A stretch of DNA of 6,468 nt from an uncultured Mollicutes bacterium (GCA_900538885.1 UQAI01000070.1:1-6468); one strand, 5' to 3'; shown: positions 1-5,719, counted from the first letter of the stretch. Numbers and translations are program-made. Notes: generated by a model from the letters alone, not told the origin.

Positions 1-33
1 TTATCACTCTAACTCAAACACTTAATGTTTCTT

Positions 34-269
34 TTAAAAGACAGTACTTTCGCCAAGTATGACTTTGCTAGGTACTATTAGTGGTAGTGTTATACCTCTA
101 TTTCTCAAATTATCGATTTTACTTTTCTTTAGGATATTTAATGCTCCATTTATATCGGCGTTAACTATCCTTTTTTCTTTTGTCTCATATAATCCTCGCT
201 TGATTCTTTCTCCTAAATACTTATTATGATGCCCGATTTCTCAGAATCATAAAATGAAATTTCCTTATA
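34..269 (-). pseudogene. tnpB: Degraded C-terminal remnant of an IS200/IS605-family TnpB (OrfB)
   Basis: Translating the minus strand from 240 down to the TAA at 34-36 gives 68 residues ending a TnpB-type protein. They include GERIKRGLYET followed by NADINGALNIL; in the TnpB family the Asp of NAD-NGA is the third RuvC active-site residue. Upstream, the frame is blocked by TGA at 241-243. The expected preceding block (ISFYDSE, codons about 260-240) is present but in another frame, so about one base has been lost near 238-240. Similarity stops near 269, beside the dusB terminator, so the N-terminal domain and the first two RuvC motifs are absent. TnpB is an RNA-guided nuclease encoded by IS200/IS605 elements; this relic cannot be active. 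The element's right end, where the guide RNA scaffold normally lies, would fall in bases 1-100 and beyond the window edge. The family call is strong; the exact limits are approximate. Confidence 0.85.
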
Positions 270-273
270 AATG

Positions 274-305
274 AAAAAAGATTGGTAAAAAAGCCAATCT
301 TTTTT
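274..305 (-). terminator. Intrinsic terminator of the Nudix-rlmI-dapF-dusB operon
   Basis: A perfect 12-bp inverted repeat (AAAAAAGATTGG, 274-285, against 294-305) encloses an 8-base loop. Read leftwards the stem ends in a run of six T. It begins at the last bases of dusB, overlapping its TAA stop codon (304-306), which is a typical position for a terminator of the leftward operon. The A-rich start and T-rich end could make it work in both directions. Confidence 0.88.
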
Positions 306-1272
306 AGTATGTTCTTCTTAAAATAGCTTGACAAAGATTTTGAAGTTCTTCATAAGTTTTAATTGATACTATCGCAGCACGATATTGTTTAGTCATTGGT
401 ATTTGTTTTAAATACCATGCAGCATGAGTTCGCATTTCAATCATTGCGATGTGCTCCCCTTTAATAGTTATAAGTCTTTTTGCGTGTTCTAGCATCATCG
501 TAATAACTTCTTCGGTTGTTGGTTTATTGATGACAATTCCGCTTGTAAAATAAGTATTTAATTCTTTAAATATCCAAGGATTGCCAAGACTAGCACGACC
601 TATCATTAAGGCATCAACATTTGTTGTTTCAATCATTTTTATGGCAGACTCTATTGATTTAATATCACCATTACCAATAACTGGAACCGTGGATGCTTCC
701 TTTACCATTTTTATATAATCAAGGTTAGCAGTACCGTTATAAAAGTCTGATCTTGTTCTTCCATGTATCGCAATAGCATCAACTGAAGCTAGACAAGCGA
801 GTTTTGTTACTTCATCACAATTAATATTATTATGATCAAATCCTGCTCTTATTTTAATAGTTACTGGTACACTAACATTTTCCTTTAGGCTTTTAACAAT
901 ATCATATATTTTTTGTGGCTCTTTAAGTAAAGCGCTACCTGCCCCATTTTTAACAACTTTATTAACTGGGCATCCCATATTGACATCGATAATATCAACA
1001 TTTGTATGTTCTAATATTAGTTTCGCCGCATCAGTGATTGTTTTATAATTACTACCAAATATTTGCATAGATATTGGATGTTCATTTTCTTCTATTTCAA
1101 TCATTTTAAAAGTTTTTTGGTTACCATAAGTTAATCCTTTATCACTAACCATTTCCGCATAAACTAGGCCTGCCCCCATTTCTAAACAAATAGTACGGAA
1201 AGCCGATGTAGTAACCCCAGCCATTGGAGCGAGAATAAGATTATTTTTTAATTCTAGATTTCCAATTTTCAT
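304..1272 (-). CDS. dusB: tRNA-dihydrouridine synthase, DusB family
   Basis: An FMN-dependent TIM-barrel enzyme that reduces uridines in the tRNA D-loop to dihydrouridine using NADPH. The 322-residue product has the family's ordered motifs: the N-terminal LAPMAGVT, MQIFGS, then DVNMGCPVNKVVKNGAGSAL with the catalytic Cys at residue 101, then IKIRAGFD, IAIHGRTRSDFYNGTANLDY, PVIGNGDI and the phosphate-binding MIGRASLGNPWIF, followed by a helical tail. Length is normal for DusB. I chose ATG 1272-1270 rather than the in-frame ATG at 1284, because GGAGGA (1282-1277) lies just before 1272 and would be inside the gene with the longer start. The start overlaps the dapF stop by one base (TAATG), pointing to translational coupling. 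It is the last gene of the operon. The Dus family is certain; the DusB subgroup is assigned from motif similarity. Confidence 0.93.
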   Translation of the reverse strand: MKIGNLELKNNLILAPMAGVTTSAFRTICLEMGAGLVYAEMVSDKGLTYGNQKTFKMIEIEENEHPISMQIFGSNYKTITDAAKLILEHTNVDIIDVNMGCPVNKVVKNGAGSALLKEPQKIYDIVKSLKENVSVPVTIKIRAGFDHNNINCDEVTKLACLASVDAIAIHGRTRSDFYNGTANLDYIKMVKEASTVPVIGNGDIKSIESAIKMIETTNVDALMIGRASLGNPWIFKELNTYFTSGIVINKPTTEEVITMMLEHAKRLITIKGEHIAMIEMRTHAAWYLKQIPMTKQYRAAIVSIKTYEELQNLCQAILRRTY

Positions 1273-2090
1273 TAGTTCCTCCACATATATCTACCATCAC
1301 ATATTTTAAGAGCAGTACCTTGCATGATAATTTCCTCATTTTCAGATTTGGTTAAGACTAAGCTATCTATATCCATTACTACTTTTATCGTGTCACTACC
1401 TTGTTTAAACATATTAGTAATTACAAAAGAGGCAGCAGCTCCTGTTCCACAAGCCTTTGTAAAGCCAACTCCTCGCTCATACGTTTTTAAGCGTAATTCA
1501 TTTGGATTAATAATTGAAACAAAATCAACATTAATAGCATCTTTAAATAATGGATGATTTGATAAGTAATGTCCTATTTCTTCAGTTATTGTTGTAACAT
1601 TATCAACATATATAACTAAATGTTTTACGCCAATAAAAACAGCATAACATATATATGTGTTACCTTGATAACTAAGTTCTTCATTTAAGAAAACTTGATT
1701 GTTGGTCTCTATTTGCAGTTTGGTAGTATCAAATGATGCTTTGCCCAAATTAACTTTAAATAATGGTTTTTGAAAATCTTTAACTTCTACTTTCATTTTA
1801 CCAGCATCTGTTAATACCTCGAAACTTGACGTTTTGATAAGTTTTTTTTCTAATAAATATGCACTTAAACATCTCAAACCATTGCCACACATAGTTCCTA
1901 TAGAGCCGTCTTGATTATAAAAGTTCATTTTTATGTTAGTAGTATCCAAATTGATAAAACCGTCTGCCCCAACCCCAGTGTTACGATTACAAATATCTTT
2001 TGCGAGTTTTTGAGCATCCTCTTTAAAGTTTTCAACGATAATAAAATCATTACCACAACCATGGTATTTTGAAAAGTTGATAGTTTTCAT
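1272..2090 (-). CDS. dapF: Diaminopimelate epimerase
   Basis: A cofactor-independent epimerase that converts LL- to meso-diaminopimelate, the lysine precursor and a peptidoglycan cross-linking residue. The 272 residues match the usual length of about 275. Both catalytic cysteines are in their family contexts: Cys68 in TMCGNGLRC and Cys214 in TKACGTGAAAS. The substrate-binding Asn in GCGND (residue 14), Asn59 of NQDGS, Asn187 and Glu205-Arg206 of YERGVGFTKACG are present. One variation: the common GNPH segment reads GVKH (154-157), so the Asn that contacts substrate in the Haemophilus enzyme is Val here; I believe GV-H variants occur in other DapF proteins. The start at 2090 (MKTINFSKYHGCGNDF) has an AGGTG site before it and matches family N-termini; the longer frame to 2120 would run into rlmI. 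It lies 7 bases after the rlmI stop and overlaps dusB by one base. Confidence 0.93.
   Translation of the reverse strand: MKTINFSKYHGCGNDFIIVENFKEDAQKLAKDICNRNTGVGADGFINLDTTNIKMNFYNQDGSIGTMCGNGLRCLSAYLLEKKLIKTSSFEVLTDAGKMKVEVKDFQKPLFKVNLGKASFDTTKLQIETNNQVFLNEELSYQGNTYICYAVFIGVKHLVIYVDNVTTITEEIGHYLSNHPLFKDAINVDFVSIINPNELRLKTYERGVGFTKACGTGAAASFVITNMFKQGSDTIKVVMDIDSLVLTKSENEEIIMQGTALKICDGRYMWRN
1277..1282 (-). promoter_or_regulatory. Ribosome binding site of dusB
   Basis: GGAGGA on the minus strand, four bases before ATG 1272-1270. It sits inside the final codons of dapF (Trp-Arg-Asn) and decides the dusB start: the upstream ATG at 1284 has no comparable site and would place this sequence within its own codons. 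Confidence 0.75.
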
Positions 2091-2097
2091 ATTACAC

Positions 2098-3258
2098 CTA
2101 AATAACATAGAGAACAGCACATTTTAGATATATTGATTCTTCTTCAGAAAGTAGCATTGGATGATCGATTGATTGAAATCTAAAATCTAAAAGTCTTACT
2201 TGTCGTTTACTATCTAAAGCTGCATCTTTAATCATGTCTAAAAATAATTCTTTTGTCATATTCATTGAGCATGAAAATGTTAGTAGAACTCCTCCTGATT
2301 TTATCATTTTAAGAGCTTGTAAATTAATTTCTTTATAACCACGATAGGCTTTTTTTATTGTATCTTTACTTTTAGTAAATGCGGGAGGATCTAATACTAT
2401 CACATCAAACTTTTGATTATTTTCATTATTTCTTAGATAATCAAAAACATCACTACAAACAACCTTTATATTATCGAAGTTATTAAGCTTAGCATTATAG
2501 GTAATATCACCACATGCTTTTTCACTAATATCTACCGCAACAATTTCTTTAGCTTGATATGCAGCAGCATGCAATGCAAAACCTCCCGTATGAGAAAAGC
2601 AATCTAAAACTGTTTTATTTTTCACATATTGTTCAAGTGACTTTCTATTCATTTTTTGATCTAAAAAATAGCCTGTTTTTTGGCCATTTTCAATATCAAC
2701 TAAAATCTTAATTCCATTTTCTTCAATTAAAACTTTAGGGTTAAATTCTCCATATAGAACACCTCTAAATTCTTCTAATCCTTCTTTGTGTCTAACTGAT
2801 ACATCACTACGTTCATAAATGCATTTAGGATTGAAAATTTTAACCAAACTATTTATAATCCAATCTTTATGTTTATCCATTCCAAGTGATAATATTTGAA
2901 TAACTAATGTTTCCGCATACTTATCTATGATTAAACCAGGCATATAGTCTGCTTCACTATATACAACACGACAATTATTTTCAAGTTGAAGATTTTGACG
3001 CATTTGCCATGCTTTTAAAATTCTATTATAAAAAAATTCTTCATTAATTTCTTCTTTGATAGTAGTAAGCATTCTAACTATAATCTTACTATTAGTATTT
3101 AGAAAACCAAGACCAATAAAAGTATTGTTATATGTGTATACTTCACATACTTCACCTGATACAATGTTACCTTCAAATTTCCAAACTTCATTTGAAAAAA
3201 TCCAAGGATGTCCTTTGATGATTCGATCTTCTTCATTTTTATTTAAATATATTTTCAT
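2098..3258 (-). CDS. rlmI: 23S rRNA (cytosine-C5)-methyltransferase, RlmI-like
   Basis: A SAM-dependent methyltransferase of the RlmI family, which in E. coli makes m5C1962 in 23S rRNA. The 386 residues follow the family plan. An N-terminal PUA-like RNA-binding domain (about 1-75) carries GHPWIFSNEV. A central linker domain has SDVSVRHKEGL and ENGQKTGYFLDQ (190-201). The C-terminal Rossmann methyltransferase has DCFSHTGGFALHAA (219-232) for SAM binding, VDISEKA, the DPPAF motif (290-294) and FSCS, with the likely catalytic Cys at 330. The ATG at 3258 has AGGA about 6 bases upstream, overlapping the end of the Nudix gene. It is the second gene of the operon, 11 bases after the Nudix stop and 7 before dapF. 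Its target base in this organism is inferred from the family. Confidence 0.88.
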   Translation of the reverse strand: MKIYLNKNEEDRIIKGHPWIFSNEVWKFEGNIVSGEVCEVYTYNNTFIGLGFLNTNSKIIVRMLTTIKEEINEEFFYNRILKAWQMRQNLQLENNCRVVYSEADYMPGLIIDKYAETLVIQILSLGMDKHKDWIINSLVKIFNPKCIYERSDVSVRHKEGLEEFRGVLYGEFNPKVLIEENGIKILVDIENGQKTGYFLDQKMNRKSLEQYVKNKTVLDCFSHTGGFALHAAAYQAKEIVAVDISEKACGDITYNAKLNNFDNIKVVCSDVFDYLRNNENNQKFDVIVLDPPAFTKSKDTIKKAYRGYKEINLQALKMIKSGGVLLTFSCSMNMTKELFLDMIKDAALDSKRQVRLLDFRFQSIDHPMLLSEEESIYLKCAVLYVI

Positions 3259-3269
3259 AATTATCCTAC

Positions 3270-3683
3270 CTATATATTGTTGTTTTCAATATACTTTATT
3301 GCTTTTTTAAGTATTTTTTTATCATCTTCATATGTGACATATGAAACAGCTTCATAAATATCAACCCATTTAGCTGCTTTTAATTCAGTTTCTTGAATAG
3401 TATAATCATCACTTTTAGAGATTGCGATAAAATATATTACATCTTTTAATACTTCTGGTTTAGGACTATATGTAGTAATTTCTCTAAACCTAGTATCAAT
3501 AACCACATCTAAATTTGTTTCTTCCTTTATTTCTCGAAGGGCGGTTTCAATTTCTGTTTCATTATTTTCAACATGACCTTTAGGAAAAGACCAATGTCCA
3601 CCTAACATTTGAATTAATAACGTATCTATTTTATTATCTTTTTTTCTTATTACAACTGCACCACATGATTTTTCAAATGTCAA
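3270..3683 (-). CDS. Nudix hydrolase, diadenosine tetraphosphate (Ap4A) hydrolase-like
   Basis: A small Mg-dependent hydrolase of nucleoside diphosphate-linked compounds. The Nudix box runs from residue 36: G-x5-E-x7-REIKEE, with metal ligands Glu54 and Glu55. The usual Gly after the Glu pair is Asn. SCGAVVI at the N-terminus, HWSFPKGHVE before the box, and DVIYFIA after it resemble asymmetric Ap4A hydrolases, but Nudix substrates cannot be read reliably from motifs. Length (137 residues) is typical. I chose TTG 3683 as the start. The strong site GAGGTGA (3695-3689) lies five bases before it, while the alternative GTG at 3692-3690 is part of that site and has none of its own. This is the first gene of the operon, directly after an extended -10 promoter. 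Confidence 0.85.
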   Translation of the reverse strand: MTFEKSCGAVVIRKKDNKIDTLLIQMLGGHWSFPKGHVENNETEIETALREIKEETNLDVVIDTRFREITTYSPKPEVLKDVIYFIAISKSDDYTIQETELKAAKWVDIYEAVSYVTYEDDKKILKKAIKYIENNNI

Positions 3684-3688
3684 TGTTG

Positions 3689-3698
3689 TCACCTCTTT
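3689..3698 (-). promoter_or_regulatory. Ribosome binding site of the Nudix gene, favouring a TTG start
   Basis: AAAGAGGTGA on the minus strand complements the 16S 3' end over GAGGTGA and lies five bases upstream of TTG 3683-3681. A GTG codon in the same frame (3692-3690) is embedded in the site, which makes that GTG an unlikely start. Confidence 0.65.
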
Positions 3699-3714
3699 CT
3701 ACTTTTTCAATAGT

Positions 3715-3723
3715 ATTATATCA
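3715..3723 (-). promoter_or_regulatory. Extended -10 promoter of the Nudix-rlmI-dapF-dusB operon
   Basis: The minus strand reads TGATATAAT: a perfect -10 (TATAAT, 3720-3715) preceded by the TG-N extension. No good -35 box is visible at 16-18 bases, which is common for extended -10 promoters. Transcription would start near 3708 and leave a leader of about 25 bases before the Nudix gene. Its presence downstream of the SRP RNA supports a separate transcription unit. Confidence 0.7.
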
Positions 3724-3780
3724 TATTTTTTTCATTTATAATAGATAGAAACCTTTAATTGTTGTTTTGTTAAAATGAAT

Positions 3781-3802
3781 AAGAAAAGATTCCATCTTAA
3801 AT
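3781..3802 (-). terminator. Probable 3' end and terminator of the SRP RNA transcript
   Basis: The 3' arm of the SRP RNA terminal helix ends in a T-rich stretch (TTTTCTTATT read leftwards from about 3787). Either the 17-bp terminal helix or a small local hairpin (AAGAT-GGA-ATCTT, 3798-3786) could precede the T-run. The T-run is interrupted, so this may be a processing end rather than a strong terminator. Confidence 0.4.
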
Positions 3803-3902
3803 CCCCCCACCCACAAGTTACAGAAGCTTAAGGCTGCTCCGATCAAGGCCTGACCTGGTTCACGCTGGAACCTTGGATGAAGGTATTTAAAATGGAATCT
3901 TC
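3784..3902 (-). ncRNA. ffs: Signal recognition particle RNA, small bacterial type (4.5S-like)
   Basis: The minus strand contains the SRP RNA domain IV signature, CCAGGTCAGG on the 5' side and AGCAGCC on the 3' side (about 3857-3831), which binds the M domain of Ffh. The ends form a long terminal helix: 3901-3885 (beginning AAGATTCC) pairs with 3802-3786 over 17 positions with one G-U pair. Between these, CATCC (3879-3875) can pair with GGGTG, and AAGGTT with AACTT, extending the hairpin. Length is about 119 bases, with no Alu-domain arm, so this is the small type. The apical segment between CAGG and AGCA is CCTTGATCGG, not the usual TCCGGAAGGA, so the GGAA tetraloop is absent. The gene lies just after tadA, as in many Firmicutes. 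The 5' end is placed from the promoter and the 3' end from the terminal helix. Confidence 0.9.
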
Positions 3903-3908
3903 AGTAGT

Positions 3909-3937
3909 ATTATATACTTATTCTTTATTTTTGTCAA
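3909..3937 (-). promoter_or_regulatory. Perfect-consensus promoter of the SRP RNA gene
   Basis: On the minus strand, TTGACA (3937-3932) and TATAAT (3914-3909) are separated by exactly 17 bases, both full matches to the housekeeping sigma consensus. The -35 box lies within the last codons of tadA (Val-Asp-Lys region) and the -10 just beyond its stop codon. The predicted start is near 3902, matching the first base of the SRP RNA terminal helix. A strong constitutive promoter fits an abundant structural RNA. Confidence 0.92.
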
Positions 3938-4406
3938 CCAAGGAACTATCTTTTTTTCTTAGTTCTTGGAAAAACTTTTTTATTAATGTGCTACTTTCTT
4001 TACCTAAAATGTTGGGTGTAACTTCTAGATGGTGATTAAGATTGGGGATAGCAGAAACATCAGTTAAACTGCCTAAAGCTCCAAACTTTGGTTCACTCGC
4101 TCCAAAGCATACTCTTTTCATTCTAGCTTGAATAATCGCTCCAGCGCACATTAAGCATGGTTCAAGGGTCACATACATTGTACAATCATTTAATATCCAA
4201 GCTCCTAGTTTTTTGGATGCCTTTTGGATTGCGATAACCTCCGCATGACCAATTACTGCTTTTTTACTTTGTCTTTCATTATGTGCTCTTGCGATAACTT
4301 TATCATCTTTTACTATAACTGCTCCTACTGGCACTTCACCTAAAGCATATGCTTTTTTAGCCTCATTTAATGCGGCGAGCATATATTTTTCGTCATTTGT
4401 TTTCAT
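3918..4406 (-). CDS. tadA: tRNA-specific adenosine deaminase
   Basis: A zinc-dependent deaminase that converts A34 to inosine at the wobble position of tRNA-Arg(ACG). The 162 residues carry both signature motifs of the cytidine/adenosine deaminase fold: HAE at 54-56 (zinc ligand His54, proton shuttle Glu56) and EPCLMCAG, with zinc ligands Cys84 and Cys87. EVPVGAVIV near residue 25 and RVCFGASEPKFGALGS near 100 are typical of TadA. I start at ATG 4406, where MKTNDEKYMLAALNEAKKAY matches family N-termini. The longer frame to 4466 lies inside tdk and looks like read-through of another frame. It overlaps the end of tdk by 14 bases without a clear ribosome site, so it probably depends on coupling to tdk translation. 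Its last codons contain the -35 box of the SRP RNA promoter. Confidence 0.93.
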   Translation of the reverse strand: MKTNDEKYMLAALNEAKKAYALGEVPVGAVIVKDDKVIARAHNERQSKKAVIGHAEVIAIQKASKKLGAWILNDCTMYVTLEPCLMCAGAIIQARMKRVCFGASEPKFGALGSLTDVSAIPNLNHHLEVTPNILGKESSTLIKKFFQELRKKDSSLVDKNKE

Positions 4407-4986
4407 ACATTCTATGTGGTACTTGATGACAATGACGGCATCTTGCCTCATATTTTTCAGAAGCACTAACTAATATAATTGGATCATCATAGTCTGCAGG
4501 ATGACCATCAATTATTCTTTGAGTTCTTGTTGCTGGTGCTCCACATACCTGGCAAATTGCTTGCAATTTGGTAACATACTCTGCTCGTGCTAGTATTTCT
4601 GGCATAATGCCAAATGGTTCACCTCTAAAGTCCATATCAAGTCCAGCTACTATTACTCTAACTCCACTATTTGCTAATCTTTCAATAATGTTAATTAAAC
4701 CACGATCAAAAAATTGAGCTTCATCAAAAGCAACTGCATAAGGTAATTCATTAATATAATCTAATACTTCACTAGATGAAGAAACAGGAATTGAATCAAT
4801 TCGTTTATTAGAATGTGAAACAACTGCTTTTTCATCATAACGATTATCAATTTTTGGTTTAAATACAATTATTGATTTTTTCGCATAATGAATTCTATTC
4901 ACTCTTCTTATTAATTCTTCAGTCTTACCGGCAAACATACTGCCACAAATAACTTCAATCCAACCATCTTTACATTTTAAATCCAT
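4393..4986 (-). CDS. tdk: Thymidine kinase, type II
   Basis: A salvage enzyme that phosphorylates thymidine to dTMP with ATP. The 197 residues are typical in length for type II enzymes. Walker A is GSMFAGKT (15-22). The DEAQ motif (88-91) carries Glu89, the likely catalytic base. VAGLDMDFRGEPFG (113-126) precedes the zinc-stabilised lasso region. Four cysteines in two pairs, Cys145-x2-Cys148 and Cys183-x2-Cys186, form the structural zinc site. The ATG at 4986 follows GGTGG/AAAGG purine-rich sequence and has a promoter about 30 bases upstream. It is the first gene of the tdk-tadA unit and overlaps tadA by 14 bases. It ends in TGA, evidence that TGA is a stop in this genome. Confidence 0.95.
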   Translation of the reverse strand: MDLKCKDGWIEVICGSMFAGKTEELIRRVNRIHYAKKSIIVFKPKIDNRYDEKAVVSHSNKRIDSIPVSSSSEVLDYINELPYAVAFDEAQFFDRGLINIIERLANSGVRVIVAGLDMDFRGEPFGIMPEILARAEYVTKLQAICQVCGAPATRTQRIIDGHPADYDDPIILVSASEKYEARCRHCHQVPHRMYENK

Positions 4987-5012
4987 GTTACCACCAACCT
5001 TTACAACGAAAT

Positions 5013-5041
5013 ATAATACTATATTTGACTTTTTTTCTCAA
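5013..5041 (-). promoter_or_regulatory. Promoter of tdk-tadA
   Basis: The minus strand has TTGAGA (5041-5036) and TATTAT (5018-5013), each one base off consensus, with a 17-base spacer. The predicted start is near 5006, giving a leader of about 20 bases to the tdk ATG. It is divergent from the promoter of the rightward gene at 5139. Confidence 0.65.
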
Positions 5042-5108
5042 GTAATATAATTATTTTTTATTTTTTTAGAGTATTCGACAAAATGTGACACACTTAGACA
5101 GTTAAATA

Positions 5109-5117
5109 TGATATACT
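5109..5117 (+). promoter_or_regulatory. Extended -10 promoter of the GH13-like small gene
   Basis: TGATATACT: an extended TG-N followed by TATACT (5112-5117), one base off the consensus. No convincing -35 lies at 16-18 bases. The start would fall near 5124, leaving a very short leader. AAGGAGG (5125-5131) follows seven bases before the ATG. Confidence 0.55.
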
Positions 5118-5138
5118 TGTTGTGAAGGAGGAAAACAT

Positions 5139-5651
5139 ATGGCTGAAAACCAAATCAATGAAATAAAAAATACACTTACTTTTTTTAAAGAAGGGAAAAT
5201 TGATTTATGGGAATTAAATGATGATATTTACTTCTATAGCATTCAAGACCCTTCTATTAATCAACAATTATTTAATTTAATTAAAGATGACGAATCTGAT
5301 TTAAGTTTATTAGTTACTTTACTTCTGTGGGTTAACCCTAATAGCATATTGCAAAACCAACAAAATGATGTAAACCCTTTTACCCATTTTCTTAAGACTT
5401 TAAGAGATACAAATTCACAATTTTTTGAGCAAGAAATTAAATGGTATCTAACAGATAATAATCATTTAGTATTTGAAAAAGATAATCTATTATTTATTAT
5501 TAATAATACTGATAATGATATCGTTTCACAACTTCCTGATAATTTCATGCATACTAACCTTTGTTGTGAAAACTGTAATGAAGAAATTTATGTATCTTCT
5601 TCTTTAGAAATACCAGCAAATACCTTTTACATTTTAAGTATTATTAAATAA
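5139..5651 (+). CDS. Small protein resembling the C-terminal third of a GH13 alpha-glucosidase, no catalytic barrel
   Basis: 170 residues, no signal peptide. The layout follows the end of GH13 oligo-1,6-glucosidases as I remember them. IKNTLTFFKEG (9-19) recalls the segment before the conserved NHD; here that position reads NDD (27-29), losing the His. LLVTLLLWVNPNSIL (57-71) sits where the last barrel strand and GTPyIYqG lie, without the GTP. FTHFLKTLRD (81-90) matches the final barrel helix (kLi-LRk). NLLFIINNTD (116-125), QLPDN and LEIPANTFYILSI (156-168) match the C-terminal beta domain. The nucleophile Asp and acid/base Glu would be upstream and are missing, so no glycosidase activity is expected. 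A cysteine cluster CCENC is at 142-146. The frame is intact, with the strongest ribosome site in the window (AAGGAGG, 7-base spacing) and its own promoter, so it looks expressed rather than decaying. Role unknown; the GH13 relation is inference. Confidence 0.8.
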   Translation: MAENQINEIKNTLTFFKEGKIDLWELNDDIYFYSIQDPSINQQLFNLIKDDESDLSLLVTLLLWVNPNSILQNQQNDVNPFTHFLKTLRDTNSQFFEQEIKWYLTDNNHLVFEKDNLLFIINNTDNDIVSQLPDNFMHTNLCCENCNEEIYVSSSLEIPANTFYILSIIK

Positions 5652-5684
5652 TCCTTAAATTAAATACACCCATCAAAATTAGTA

Positions 5685-5712
5685 AAGAGAGATGTTTTTT
5701 TGCATCTCTCTT
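5685..5712. terminator. Hairpin between convergent genes, possible bidirectional terminator
   Basis: A perfect 10-bp stem (AAGAGAGATG, 5685-5694, with 5703-5712) encloses a T-rich 8-base loop. It lies 33 bases after the rightward gene and 7 before the stop of the leftward GLUG gene. T-runs beyond the stem are weak on both sides (TTATTAATATT rightwards, TTTACTAATTTT leftwards), so efficiency is uncertain, but the position is what a shared terminator would have. Confidence 0.7.
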
Positions 5713-5719
5713 ATTAATA

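Noticed and set aside
16..30. Small inverted repeat AAACA-CTTAA-TGTTT after the tnpB relic, possible IS200/IS605 right-end hairpin
   Set aside because: Only five A/T-rich pairs; without the rest of the element it cannot be told from chance.
1324..1557. Rightward 77-residue open frame
   Set aside because: It is antisense to dapF, which has clear catalytic motifs; no ribosome site or family similarity.
2091..2120. Upstream extension of dapF (10 extra residues)
   Set aside because: It overlaps the end of rlmI; ATG 2090 has an AGGTG site and the expected family N-terminus.
3056..3310. Rightward 84-residue hydrophobic open frame
   Set aside because: It is antisense to rlmI and the end of the Nudix gene; the hydrophobic run results from AT-rich antisense codons.
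3724..3783. Bases between the SRP RNA and the operon promoter checked for a riboswitch or small gene
   Set aside because: No conserved RNA motif and no open frame with a ribosome site.
4407..4466. Upstream extension of tadA (20 extra residues)
   Set aside because: The extra residues lie inside the zinc-site end of tdk in another frame and do not resemble TadA N-termini.
5084..5092. TGTGACACA palindrome upstream of the GH13-like gene, possible operator
   Set aside because: Nine bases only, does not match a CRP-type second half-site or a cre site, and there is no second copy.
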